From Sulfurovum sp. (GTDB taxonomy: Bacteria > Campylobacterota > Campylobacteria > Campylobacterales > Sulfurovaceae), in contig QNZV01000063.1 of NCBI GenBank assembly GCA_003978395.1, positions 1-42,277 of the forward strand: a stretch of DNA of 42,277 nt. The letters run 5' to 3'. The translations under genes were made by a program, and so were the position numbers. Below the pieces are notes generated by a model. It made no database searches and was not told where the DNA came from. It saw only the letters and a program-made list of their open reading frames with translations. Positions 17,937 to 26,489 of the stretch are shown piece after piece (the first letter of the stretch is position 1; each line of letters opens with the position of its first letter).

Positions 17937-17953
17937 TATATTGATTATCTCTG
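17928..17953. terminator. Bidirectional terminator between the receiver gene and mrp
   Basis: A 10-base perfect stem (CAGAGATAAT / ATTATCTCTG) with a 6-base loop spans the receiver stop codon. On the minus strand it is followed by TTTTTTT, a strong terminator for mrp. On the plus strand TCTCTCTT follows, which is weaker. Confidence 0.85.
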
Positions 17954-17966
17954 TCTCTCTTAGATC

Positions 17967-19142
17967 TTAATTACAACCACATCCCCCACCAGATTTTGTA
18001 TGTGCTGGTGCAGTTGAAGCTGCTACTCCACCCGTACTACAAGCCGATACTCCTGGAGGTGTTGTTGGTTGAACTGCCGAGTTATCAGCCCCACCCTCTG
18101 TATTTACTTTATCAATAAATGCTAATAAATTAGACGCTGATGCTTGGTAACGTTTTGCTGTTTCAGAGTCTGGATTATGGAAAGTAATAGGCTGACCTGT
18201 ATCTCCACCAACTCTAATTGCTGGTTCTATTGGTATTTGAGCTAGAAGTTCAGTATTGTATGAACTTGCTACCTCTTTACTTGTACCCATTCCAAAAATA
18301 TCTGATTCTGTATCACAAGATGGACAGATAAATCCACTCATGTTCTCAACCACACCTGCAATTGGAATATGAAGTTTTTCAAACATATCCAATGAACGTT
18401 TACTATCATCAAGACTTACTTGTTGTGGTGTTGTTACAACAATACCTGCTGTTACGGGAACCGATTGAGCCAAGGTAAGTTGTGCATCTCCTGTTCCTGG
18501 AGGCATATCTATAACCAACACATCTAATTCTGACCATAAAATATCACGTAAGAACTGCTCAATCGCTTTCATAATCATAGAACCTCTCCAGATTAACGAT
18601 TGACCATCTTCCATCAATGAACCCATAGACATCATCTCTACGCCATACGCTTTAAGTGGCTGTACTTTGTTTCCTTGAATCTCTGGTTTAACACCATTTA
18701 AGCCCATCATCCGAGGAATATTTGGTCCATAAATATCAGCATCTAAAATACCTACTCTTTTACCTTGCATCGCCATTGCAATTGCCAAGTTAACCGAAGT
18801 AGTTGATTTACCAACCCCACCTTTTCCAGAAGAGACCATTACAAAGTTTTTAACTTGTGGTGCTATATTTTTACCACTTACAGAGTTACTTAGCTGTTTT
18901 GGGGCTTGTGGAGCTGTAATATGCACATCTACTGCTAAAAAACCAAGTTTTTTAAGTTCAACGCTTATGTCATCAGTAATTTGTGCTTTAACTTCAGGTG
19001 CAGAAGATGTAATGTCTACAGAGATAATTGCTTTATCTCCTTGAATTTGTACATCTTTTACAAATCCAAAAGTTACAATATCTTTTGTAAACCCAGGATA
19101 AGTTACATTTTTTAATGCATCTAAGATAGTTTCGTTTGTCAT
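17967..19142 (-). CDS. mrp: Mrp/ApbC iron-sulfur carrier ATPase with Cys-rich tail
   Basis: A 391-residue cytoplasmic protein. An N-terminal DUF59/MIP18-type domain (about 1-80) is followed by a deviant Walker P-loop NTPase (SSGKGGVGKST at 104-114) with the CxxC pair C273 and C276 that holds a bridging 4Fe-4S cluster in the dimer. Mrp/ApbC delivers clusters to apoproteins. The tail after about residue 348 is low-complexity, rich in Pro, Thr and Gly, and ends in a GCGC motif, adding C368, C388 and C390. It is the last gene of a minus-strand group, 101 bases after the secretin-domain gene. GGAG precedes the ATG. Confidence 0.93.
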   Translation of the reverse strand: MTNETILDALKNVTYPGFTKDIVTFGFVKDVQIQGDKAIISVDITSSAPEVKAQITDDISVELKKLGFLAVDVHITAPQAPKQLSNSVSGKNIAPQVKNFVMVSSGKGGVGKSTTSVNLAIAMAMQGKRVGILDADIYGPNIPRMMGLNGVKPEIQGNKVQPLKAYGVEMMSMGSLMEDGQSLIWRGSMIMKAIEQFLRDILWSELDVLVIDMPPGTGDAQLTLAQSVPVTAGIVVTTPQQVSLDDSKRSLDMFEKLHIPIAGVVENMSGFICPSCDTESDIFGMGTSKEVASSYNTELLAQIPIEPAIRVGGDTGQPITFHNPDSETAKRYQASASNLLAFIDKVNTEGGADNSAVQPTTPPGVSACSTGGVAASTAPAHTKSGGGCGCN

Positions 19143-19243
19143 TAAGACTCCTAAATTTTATATATTTCCTACTTTTATACTTAAAAACATAAGAGATAGC
19201 TTATCTTTCATACAATTTATATGATTTTCTCTAAAATACTAAA

Positions 19244-19834
19244 TTAGTTCTCTCTTTTATCTCTTTTAAAATTTGAATCTTCTTGATAATCTATAGTTTT
19301 AGAGGTAAATCCTCCTTTAATATCAAGAAGTTTAATATATTTCAGTAATTTATTCATATTCTCTTTTTTTCCAACAAGAATTAAACTATTTGTTGTATTG
19401 CTCTCAATAACATTTACCTGTTCACTTTGAATATCTTGTGGGAACAGAGATATTGACATCGCCTTTATATCTTGATGAATATCTTTTACAGAAGCTTTCT
19501 TAAATTTAACAATTGTTGCATCCAATGGCTTTTTTGACTCAATTTCCTCAATTACCTTTTGAACCCTCTTTATACTCTCAGGATATGCTGTAATTACTAC
19601 CATATTATTGGACTTAAAAGAGATAACTTTTGCTTCTTTACCTAAAAGTGGTCTAATTTTGGTACGCACAACAGCAGCATTATAATGCTTTAGAGGGAAA
19701 AATACAGTTTGCATTGAATTAGGAGAGACTTTTTTCTTTATATCTATCGTTGTTATATTTCTTGTCACTTCTGCATTTAGTGATACTGCTGATAATAATA
19801 GTGCTACTATTACTATTCTTTTACTGATGCTCAT
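19244..19834 (-). CDS. Secretin N-domain-only periplasmic protein
   Basis: A 196-residue protein with a signal peptide (about 1-21) and two consecutive secretin N-terminal (NolW-like) modules: VFFPLKHYNAAVVRTKIRPLL to about residue 100, and VKFKKASVKDIHQDIKAM to about residue 170 with VIESNTTNSLILVG. The membrane-embedded secretin C domain is absent; the frame ends in a short charged tail. It may therefore be a stand-alone accessory protein or a remnant of a type II/IV secretin. AAGGAAA precedes the ATG. It lies 38 bases after kdsA on the same strand. Confidence 0.7.
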   Translation of the reverse strand: MSISKRIVIVALLLSAVSLNAEVTRNITTIDIKKKVSPNSMQTVFFPLKHYNAAVVRTKIRPLLGKEAKVISFKSNNMVVITAYPESIKRVQKVIEEIESKKPLDATIVKFKKASVKDIHQDIKAMSISLFPQDIQSEQVNVIESNTTNSLILVGKKENMNKLLKYIKLLDIKGGFTSKTIDYQEDSNFKRDKREN

Positions 19835-19872
19835 ATTTTATTTCCTTATTTTAAATTTAGTAGATAATATAC

Positions 19873-20673
19873 CTACTCCAAAATAGCCCGAATAGAATCA
19901 ATTTGAGCTACTAAAGCCTCTAGTTTTTTTAATTCTATCATATTGGGTCCATCACTTAAAGCAATAGATGGGTCAAAGTGGGTTTCAAAAAAGAATCCAT
20001 CCACTCCAACAGCTGCTGCAGCTCGTGAAAGGTAGGGAACCAAAGCACTATCTCCTCCACTGGTTGCCCCACCTGATGCAGGTTGTTGTACAGAGTGCGT
20101 AGCATCAAAAATAACAGGAGCAAACTCTCGCATCTGTTTTAATCCACGCATATCCACCACCAAATTACCATAACCAAAGGTTGAGCCACGTTCGGTAAGC
20201 CATACATTGTACTTTTCTGCATTTGCATAAGATACTTCGCCATCAAAACCACGGGTTTTAAGTACTTTAGCTACCGAGTGTTCCATCGCTTGTGGTGCAA
20301 GGAATTGTCCTTTTTTAATATTAACCACAGCAGAAGTTTTAGCACAAGCTACAAGTAAATCTGTCTGACGACATAAAAAAGCAGGAATTTGTAACACATC
20401 AACCACCTCTGCTACAGCTTGTGGTTGGGTATAATCATGAACATCTGTTAATAGTTTGTATCCAAACTGCTCTTTTACCTCTTGTAAGAGTTTTAAACCC
20501 TCATCCAAACCTGGACCTCTAAAAGAGTCCAATGAGGTTCTATTTGCTTTATCAAAACTTGCTTTAAAGTAAAAATCTTTTGTACAATCTTCATGATATG
20601 GCATTAATGACTCTGCAATTTTCATTACAGTATCACGGCTCTCTAAAACACATGGACCAGCTATTAAAATCAT
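19873..20673 (-). CDS. kdsA: 3-deoxy-D-manno-octulosonate 8-phosphate synthase
   Basis: A 266-residue enzyme that condenses arabinose 5-phosphate with phosphoenolpyruvate to Kdo-8-P for lipopolysaccharide. Motifs include [20 protein letters not shown] (about 37-56), [12 protein letters not shown] and [10 protein letters not shown]. The N-terminal GPCVLES has a cysteine where the E. coli enzyme has asparagine, which marks the metal-dependent class. Its ATG overlaps the upstream permease stop by four bases, so the two are coupled. AAAAGGAT lies before the start. It shows an LPS-bearing outer membrane. Confidence 0.96.
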   Translation of the reverse strand: MILIAGPCVLESRDTVMKIAESLMPYHEDCTKDFYFKASFDKANRTSLDSFRGPGLDEGLKLLQEVKEQFGYKLLTDVHDYTQPQAVAEVVDVLQIPAFLCRQTDLLVACAKTSAVVNIKKGQFLAPQAMEHSVAKVLKTRGFDGEVSYANAEKYNVWLTERGSTFGYGNLVVDMRGLKQMREFAPVIFDATHSVQQPASGGATSGGDSALVPYLSRAAAAVGVDGFFFETHFDPSIALSDGPNMIELKKLEALVAQIDSIRAILE

Positions 20674-21578
20674 TTTTTATCCTTTGCCAAGGCTACCAAT
20701 AGCCCTGAAATTATGACCAAAAGTATACCTAAAAACTTCAAAGGAGTAGGTATTGAATCGCCCAAAAAAGTACCTATAATAAGGGCAAAAACAATATTTG
20801 AGTAAGAGATAGTCCCCACAATTCCTGCTTTTGTTAGCTCATACGCTTTGGTCATTAAAACTTGGGAAGCTGTGGCAGAGAGTCCCATAATGAGAACATA
20901 CAACCAGATAACTCCTTGAGGCATCACAAACTCTGCAAACATAAAATCTAAACTTTTAGGTGTCTCCAAATAATGTGTTACGAGCATCAATAAAACAGGA
21001 GCAATCGTTCCCACTCCCATAAAACTCATAACAATAGCTCTCGTATCATAATATTGACGCAGTTCTCGAATAGAGGTATAGGCTAACGCAGCACCTAAGC
21101 CTGAAAAGATACCAAGCATGGTATATTTATTAAACGTAAAACTCCCCTCCTCTGGCATAGAGATAAGAGCAATACCTATAAATCCTACTACAATGGCTAC
21201 AATTGCCCAAGGAGTTAATTTCTCCTTTAAAAAAAAATAGGCAAAAAGAGCTACAAAGAGTGGAGAAGTTTTGTTATAAGTTACAGCTTCCCCCAAAGGA
21301 ATATAAGCAATGATATAAAAATATGCTAAAAGAGCCATAAAACCCATTGTTCCACGAAAAAGTAAGAGAAAAGGTCTGCCTCCTATCTGTTTTAGTGGAG
21401 ATTTATAAATTGCAAATCCAACCAACACTACACCAAAAACATTTCTAAAAAAGGTCACTTCAACAGGAGGTAAAACCTGACTAACTACTTTAGCAAATCC
21501 CCCCATTACGGCAAAAGAGAGAGAAGCCAACAGCATAAATAGAATACCTCTATCTATATTTAACATATATTTTTTCAA
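20670..21578 (-). CDS. EamA/DMT family permease
   Basis: A 302-residue inner-membrane protein with about ten membrane segments in two EamA repeats. Landmarks are [12 protein letters not shown] and [17 protein letters not shown] in the first repeat and [20 protein letters not shown] in the second. This branch resembles RhaT/S-adenosylmethionine-type DMT exporters, but the substrate cannot be assigned. The start is TTG: AAGGAG lies seven bases before it, while the next ATG (21566) is too far from that site. It is coupled to kdsA by a four-base overlap. Confidence 0.85.
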   Translation of the reverse strand: MKKYMLNIDRGILFMLLASLSFAVMGGFAKVVSQVLPPVEVTFFRNVFGVVLVGFAIYKSPLKQIGGRPFLLLFRGTMGFMALLAYFYIIAYIPLGEAVTYNKTSPLFVALFAYFFLKEKLTPWAIVAIVVGFIGIALISMPEEGSFTFNKYTMLGIFSGLGAALAYTSIRELRQYYDTRAIVMSFMGVGTIAPVLLMLVTHYLETPKSLDFMFAEFVMPQGVIWLYVLIMGLSATASQVLMTKAYELTKAGIVGTISYSNIVFALIIGTFLGDSIPTPLKFLGILLVIISGLLVALAKDKK

Positions 21579-21688
21579 AGAACAAGCTCCTTATTTTTTC
21601 AGAATATTAACATAAGAGTGTAAGAGTCAACGTATAAATAAGAATATTTCTGTTAAAATAAACAAAAAAATCTATAAAAAGAATATCA

Positions 21689-22888
21689 ATGTATAAAAAA
21701 AGCTACCTTTTACTCATACTATTATCCTTTATCTTCTTGCAATCTTTAAGTGCAAAAGAGTACACATGGGATAAGAAACTAACCTTTTTAGGTTTATTAA
21801 AACGTTATCATATTCCTCAAAAAACGTACTATAATATGGATTCAGAAGATAAAGAGTTAATTCAAGAGATTAGAGCAGGTCAACACTACACGGTTATCAA
21901 GAAAAAAGGAAAAGGGGTTTATATAAATATTCCCGTTTCTGATGAACTAATGCTAGAGATTAAAAAACAGAAAAGAGGTTACTCTGCAAAATATCTTCCT
22001 GTACCCTATGATATTGTCGAAAAGACAATCTCTATTCGTATAAAATATGGATTACATAAAGATTTACACAGAGCTACTCACTCGTGGTATTATGGAAAAG
22101 AGATTGAAGAGGTTTATTCAAAAGCTCTACCACTAAAAAAGATGCGAAGAGGTGATAAAATAATTATATTCTATACCCAAAAGTATAGAAATGGAAAAGT
22201 CTTCTCTAGTCCTAAAATTCAAGCATGTATGATTGAAATTAATAGAAAACCCTATTATGGATTTTTATTAAGTGATGAAAAATACTACGACTCTTTGGGA
22301 AGAAAATATCAACGAACCTATCACTCTAAATTTATTCGTCCATTAAAACATTACAAACGTATATCTAGTGGTTTTACTCAACGACGTTACCACCCTATTT
22401 TAAAACGATATCGAGCCCACTTAGGTATTGATTATGCTGCACGTACAGGTCGTCCTATTCGTGCCTCTGCAAAAGGAAGAATTGTCTATAAAGGATGGAA
22501 AGGTGGCTACGGAAGAGTCATTCAAATTCAACATGCAAATGGAGTTAAAACTCTATATGCCCATATGCGAAGATTTGCTAGAGGTATGAGGGTAGGAAAA
22601 TATGTAGCTCAAGGAAGAGTTATAGGGTATGTTGGAACCTCTGGTAGAAGTACAGGTCCACACTTACACTTTGGACTCTATAAACATGGTAGAGCTAAAA
22701 ATCCTGCTCGTTACATTCGACAGAAAACGGCAAAAGTTATAAAACTCAAAGGTAAAAAATATAGAAAACTACGAAAGATTGTTCGTAAATTTAGACCTCA
22801 GTTTAAAGAAGCAAAGAGAAAAATTATTATTAAAAAGAAAAGTGAAGATTGTTTAAATTGTGTAAAAAAACTTAAACCAAGAACATAA
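21689..22888 (+). CDS. M23 peptidoglycan endopeptidase, Csd3-like
   Basis: A 399-residue protein with a signal peptide (about 1-22), an N-terminal prodomain-like region and an OapA/LysM-like middle. The C-terminal M23 (LytM) zinc peptidase carries H244 and D248 in HLGIDY and the HLH pair H325 and H327 in GPHLHFGL. The Lys/Arg-rich C terminus is positively charged. Length and layout match Csd3/Pgp3 of Helicobacter and Campylobacter (about 400 residues), which cut DD-crosslinks and trim peptides to shape the cell. It is a single-gene unit ending in a strong terminator. The gene symbol is withheld because Csd1/Csd2 homologues share the catalytic domain. Confidence 0.9.
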   Translation: MYKKSYLLLILLSFIFLQSLSAKEYTWDKKLTFLGLLKRYHIPQKTYYNMDSEDKELIQEIRAGQHYTVIKKKGKGVYINIPVSDELMLEIKKQKRGYSAKYLPVPYDIVEKTISIRIKYGLHKDLHRATHSWYYGKEIEEVYSKALPLKKMRRGDKIIIFYTQKYRNGKVFSSPKIQACMIEINRKPYYGFLLSDEKYYDSLGRKYQRTYHSKFIRPLKHYKRISSGFTQRRYHPILKRYRAHLGIDYAARTGRPIRASAKGRIVYKGWKGGYGRVIQIQHANGVKTLYAHMRRFARGMRVGKYVAQGRVIGYVGTSGRSTGPHLHFGLYKHGRAKNPARYIRQKTAKVIKLKGKKYRKLRKIVRKFRPQFKEAKRKIIIKKKSEDCLNCVKKLKPRT

Positions 22889-22908
22889 AAGGTGTTTTTA
22901 CACCTTTT
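22887..22908. terminator. Bidirectional terminator between the M23 peptidase and DUF3108 genes
   Basis: AAAAGGTGT and ACACCTTTT form a 9-base stem with a TTTT loop, and A and T tracts on the two sides make it work both ways. It overlaps the stop codons of both convergent genes. Confidence 0.9.
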
Positions 22909-23644
22909 ATAATCGAATTGCTCGAATATCTCCAAAGAAAATTAAATCTTTTAAGACTGCTTTTTCAGTAATTCCATCATTACCAATACGTAACAAGAGT
23001 TCTCCTTTATCACTTGAAAAAATATTTTGATAAATGATAGCTCGTGCATACCAACTGTTGTCATTCTCTCCTACGGCATCTTTATATTCATCAAACTCAT
23101 TTTTATTCGGAATAACAACATCTACTCTACCTCCTTGTTTCTCTGCACCAACAGCTTTGAACGTATAAGATTTAGCCTCTTTTTTATCTAAAATCTTCTT
23201 ATCCAAATTAAAATAGAGAGTTAACAAGTCATCTTTAGAGTAATAATCCATGGTAGTATTGCTCTCTTTTGTTAATTTTCCATTTTTCCAACGCTTATAC
23301 TCTTTGGTAACAGTTTTTGTTTTATGATTGATTCTATAAACTTTGTTGGTTAATTTGGAACCATGAGATTTTATAACCTGATACAAATCAGTAACCATCA
23401 TACCATTTTCAATATGACCTTTAGAGATATGTTGCTCTTTTCTATTGCCAGAGAGTCTCTTTGCTAATCCAGTAGCTTTGAGCTCAACATCTATAACATA
23501 AGAGTGTTCATCCTTTGTTAAAAGAGCATTTGCAATCCCAATTTCTCCAATAATCCCAAACTCTACTTTATAATCTGCTTTAATTACTTCAGCACTTAAA
23601 ATTGAAGTAAAAAGAAAAATTAAAACCATTGATACTTTTTTCAT
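22907..23644 (-). CDS. DUF3108 family periplasmic protein
   Basis: A 245-residue protein with a signal peptide (about 1-18) and a DUF3108 domain: an antiparallel beta-rich region with YKVEFGIIGEIG near the mature N terminus, SYVIDVELKATGLAKRL, and MDYYSKDDLLTLYFNL in the middle. Members are periplasmic or outer-membrane proteins of unknown role. AAGGAT precedes the ATG. It is divergent from the MscS gene. It is not a lipoprotein, since no Cys follows the signal peptide. Confidence 0.8.
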   Translation of the reverse strand: MKKVSMVLIFLFTSILSAEVIKADYKVEFGIIGEIGIANALLTKDEHSYVIDVELKATGLAKRLSGNRKEQHISKGHIENGMMVTDLYQVIKSHGSKLTNKVYRINHKTKTVTKEYKRWKNGKLTKESNTTMDYYSKDDLLTLYFNLDKKILDKKEAKSYTFKAVGAEKQGGRVDVVIPNKNEFDEYKDAVGENDNSWYARAIIYQNIFSSDKGELLLRIGNDGITEKAVLKDLIFFGDIRAIRL

Positions 23645-23733
23645 AATTATCCTTTATGATAGTGATGGATGAATTTAATCATCTTTATGTGTATAAACTG
23701 TGTTAACATGATAAAACATTATCTTTCTTTTGC

Positions 23734-23739
23734 TAAAAT
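23734..23739 (+). promoter_or_regulatory. Extended -10 for the MscS gene
   Basis: TGCTAAAAT, an extended -10 as seen upstream of several genes in this window. It favours a start at 23777 rather than the in-frame ATG at 23669, which lies upstream of the promoter. Confidence 0.5.
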
Positions 23740-23776
23740 GGTAGTTAATAAATCCAATTATACAAAGAAGTTCATC

Positions 23777-24976
23777 ATGAATGAAAACAATATTTCTAAA
23801 ACCTCGGAAATTATTGAACAGTCTCAAGAGATTATTGATACCCTTGATATTAATTTTTTTCCACAAGTACAACAGCTATTAAATTATCTTTATAATAGTT
23901 CTTATGGAGATTTTTTTCGTGAACAGTTTTTTAACATTCCACTTGGGAATATTCTTGGGGCATTCTTCTCTTTTTTCTTTTTTCTTATTCTGCGTAAACT
24001 TTTTGCCAATTTAGTCATTAATGTACTACATCCATTTACAAAAACAACAAAAAATAGTTACGATGAACGAATCCTCTTAGGGCTAAAAGGACCTCTAGCA
24101 TTTCTCTTTATTATTATTGGAATACGACTCTTTTTTGCTCTATTATTTTTAGAAACGGAGTTTATTAACATGATTATTAACTCTATGATAGCCTATAACG
24201 TCTTTTGGGCTATTATGGAGTTAAGCTATGCATTAAGGGGCTTGATTTATCGCTTTACGTCACGATTTAATCCCGAACTCTCTCATGAGATGGGGAATTT
24301 TATTTTAGCATTTATTCGTGGAATCATTATGGCTATCGGGGTGGGTGTAGTACTACAAGTTTGGGGCATTAATGTAGCAGGGTTAGTAGCAGGGTTAGGA
24401 ATTGGTGGGTTAGCCTTTGCATTGGCTGCAAAAGATACAGCTGCAAACCTTTTTGGCTCTATTGCCCTACTTTTAGATAAATCTATTCGTATTGGAGAGT
24501 GGATTAAGATAGATAGTGTTGAAGGAGTCGTTGAAGATATTGGTATGCGTACCACAAAAATTCGTTCATTTCAAAAATCACTTATTACCCTACCCAATCA
24601 AATGATTGCAAACAGTCCCATAGAGAACTTTTCGCGAAGAGGAGTTAGGCGTATTAAGATGACTATTGGATTAACCTATGATACAAGTAGTGAACAGATG
24701 GAGAACGTTATAATAGATATTAAAAAGATGTTAAAAGAGCATAAAGGAATAGCACAAAAAGAGACCATGCTTGTAAGTTTTACAACCTTTGATGATAGCT
24801 CTTTAGGGATTTTAATCTATACCTTTAGCAATACATCAAATTGGGTAAAATATCTGGCTATAAAAGAGGATGTAAATCTAAAAATAATGAAAATAGTCGA
24901 AGAGAACAATACCTCCTTTGCCTTCCCTTCTCAATCGCTCTATATTGAAAGTATGCCTCAATCAGACTTACAATAA
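23777..24976 (+). CDS. Mechanosensitive channel of the MscS family
   Basis: A 399-residue membrane protein. The MscS core is clear: a Gly/Ala-rich pore helix (NVAGLVAGLGIGGLAFALAA), AANLFGSIALLLDKSIRIGEWI, and the beta domain GVVEDIGMRTTKIRS...LPNQMIANSPIENFSRR. Extra N-terminal membrane segments make it larger than E. coli MscS (286). It would open under osmotic downshock to release solutes. The longest frame starts at 23669, but the first 36 residues lie upstream of a good -10. The start at 23777 fits better, with AGAAG before it. Confidence 0.88.
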   Translation: MNENNISKTSEIIEQSQEIIDTLDINFFPQVQQLLNYLYNSSYGDFFREQFFNIPLGNILGAFFSFFFFLILRKLFANLVINVLHPFTKTTKNSYDERILLGLKGPLAFLFIIIGIRLFFALLFLETEFINMIINSMIAYNVFWAIMELSYALRGLIYRFTSRFNPELSHEMGNFILAFIRGIIMAIGVGVVLQVWGINVAGLVAGLGIGGLAFALAAKDTAANLFGSIALLLDKSIRIGEWIKIDSVEGVVEDIGMRTTKIRSFQKSLITLPNQMIANSPIENFSRRGVRRIKMTIGLTYDTSSEQMENVIIDIKKMLKEHKGIAQKETMLVSFTTFDDSSLGILIYTFSNTSNWVKYLAIKEDVNLKIMKIVEENNTSFAFPSQSLYIESMPQSDLQ

Positions 24977-24983
24977 AATCTGC

Positions 24984-24989
24984 TATAAT
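24984..24989 (+). promoter_or_regulatory. -10 element for der
   Basis: TGCTATAAT, an extended -10 that begins 5 bases after the MscS stop. Transcription would start near 24996, leaving an 80-base leader that contains the palindrome described next. Confidence 0.6.
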
Positions 24990-25010
24990 TTCAATAATTT
25001 TTAACTATAG

Positions 25011-25031
25011 AGTGCAGTCGCCGACTGCACT
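25011..25031. repeat. GC-rich palindrome in the der leader
   Basis: AGTGCAGTC and GACTGCACT form a perfect 9-base stem with a 3-base loop, in a surrounding sequence that is otherwise almost pure A and T. No T tract follows on the plus strand. It could be an extragenic repeat of the REP type, a leader hairpin or an operator. Only one copy is in this window. Confidence 0.55.
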
Positions 25032-25077
25032 ATCTTAATCAAATCCAAATTTTTACAACAAATTAGAAAGATATTTT

Positions 25078-26484
25078 ATGCCAAAACTAAAAAAAGTAGC
25101 CATACTGGGGCGACCAAACGTAGGAAAAAGTTCCCTATTTAACCGACTGCTAAGAGAACGAGATGCCATTACCTCGGATATGATTGGAACAACTCGTGAT
25201 ATAAAGAAACGAGAAGTTACTATCTCTGGAAATAGAGATTTTGAAGTGATAGATACAGGTGGAATTGATGATTCTACAGAGATGTTTGCAACGGTAAAGA
25301 AGCTCTCTTTACGTGCTGCTGATGAAGCAGATATTATTGTCTACATTGTTGATGGGAAAAATATTCCACACGAAGATGATAAAGAACTCTTTTATGGTCT
25401 TCAAGCGTTAAATAAACCCATTGCACTCGTTGTTAATAAAATTGATAATGACAAAGATGAATCTTTGCGTTATTGGGATTTTTTAGAGTTTGGTGCTGAT
25501 AGAACCTTTCCTATGTCTGTTTCTCATAACCGTTATATGAATGATTTTTATGCTTGGCTAGAAGAGTACATCCCTGAGCGTGAAGAGAAAGAGGAGCTTA
25601 AACTTATAGAAGATTCAGAACTTAGCTTTGAAGAGATTGTAGAGATGGTACATATTGACAAGGAGGAAGAGGAAGACAAAGAGCTAAAAGTAGCGATTAT
25701 TGGTCGTGTCAATACAGGAAAAAGTTCTCTTTTGAATGCATTATTAAATGAAGAGCGTGCTGTTGTCTCTCCTGTCGCAGGAACAACCATTGACCCTATT
25801 GATGAGGTTTTAGAGTATCAAGACCATAAAATAACCTTTGTGGATACAGCAGGAATACGACGACGTGGTAAAATTTTGGGGATTGAAAAGTTTGCCTTTG
25901 AGCGTACCGAGAGTATGCTTGAAAAAGCAGATATTGCACTACTTGTCATTGATGCAACTGTAGGTGTGTTGGAGTTGGATGAAAGAATTGCAAACTTAAT
26001 AGAAAAATATAAACTTGGCTGTATGATTATTCTAAACAAATGGGATATTCATGGAGATAGTGAAGAGACCTATACCAAAGCTGTTGAAGATATTCGTGAT
26101 GAACTAAAGTTTTTAAGCTATGCACCACTCATTACTATTTCTGCAAAAACAGGATTACGAGTCCATAAAATACTGGATAATATTATTGATATTTATGAAC
26201 GATATAAACAACGAGTTCCTACTGCCAAGCTAAATGAAGTCTTGAAATATGCCATAGATAGACACCATCCACCAAGTCATAATGGAGGGTCGGTCAATAT
26301 TAAATTTGCAACACAATATGAGATAAAACCTCCGAAGATTGCAATTATTGTTAACCGACCACACGATTTGCACTTTTCGTATCAGAGATACTTAATGAAC
26401 ATCTTTAGAGAAAAATTTGATTTAGTAGGTGTCCCTATTGACTTAAGTCTTAGAAAACGTGGTCAAAGGGTAGATGACGATTAA
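25078..26484 (+). CDS. der: Ribosome biogenesis GTPase Der (EngA)
   Basis: A 468-residue protein with two GTPase domains in tandem and a C-terminal KH-like domain. P-loops are GRPNVGKSS (about 9-17) and GRVNTGKSS (about 209-217). NKID and NKWD are the base-recognition motifs, and DTGGI and DTAGI the G3 motifs. An acidic linker rich in Glu and Asp joins the two domains (about 160-200). Der is essential for 50S subunit assembly. Length is typical. The start follows AGAAAG. Confidence 0.97.
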   Translation: MPKLKKVAILGRPNVGKSSLFNRLLRERDAITSDMIGTTRDIKKREVTISGNRDFEVIDTGGIDDSTEMFATVKKLSLRAADEADIIVYIVDGKNIPHEDDKELFYGLQALNKPIALVVNKIDNDKDESLRYWDFLEFGADRTFPMSVSHNRYMNDFYAWLEEYIPEREEKEELKLIEDSELSFEEIVEMVHIDKEEEEDKELKVAIIGRVNTGKSSLLNALLNEERAVVSPVAGTTIDPIDEVLEYQDHKITFVDTAGIRRRGKILGIEKFAFERTESMLEKADIALLVIDATVGVLELDERIANLIEKYKLGCMIILNKWDIHGDSEETYTKAVEDIRDELKFLSYAPLITISAKTGLRVHKILDNIIDIYERYKQRVPTAKLNEVLKYAIDRHHPPSHNGGSVNIKFATQYEIKPPKIAIIVNRPHDLHFSYQRYLMNIFREKFDLVGVPIDLSLRKRGQRVDDD

Positions 26485-26489
26485 TACAT

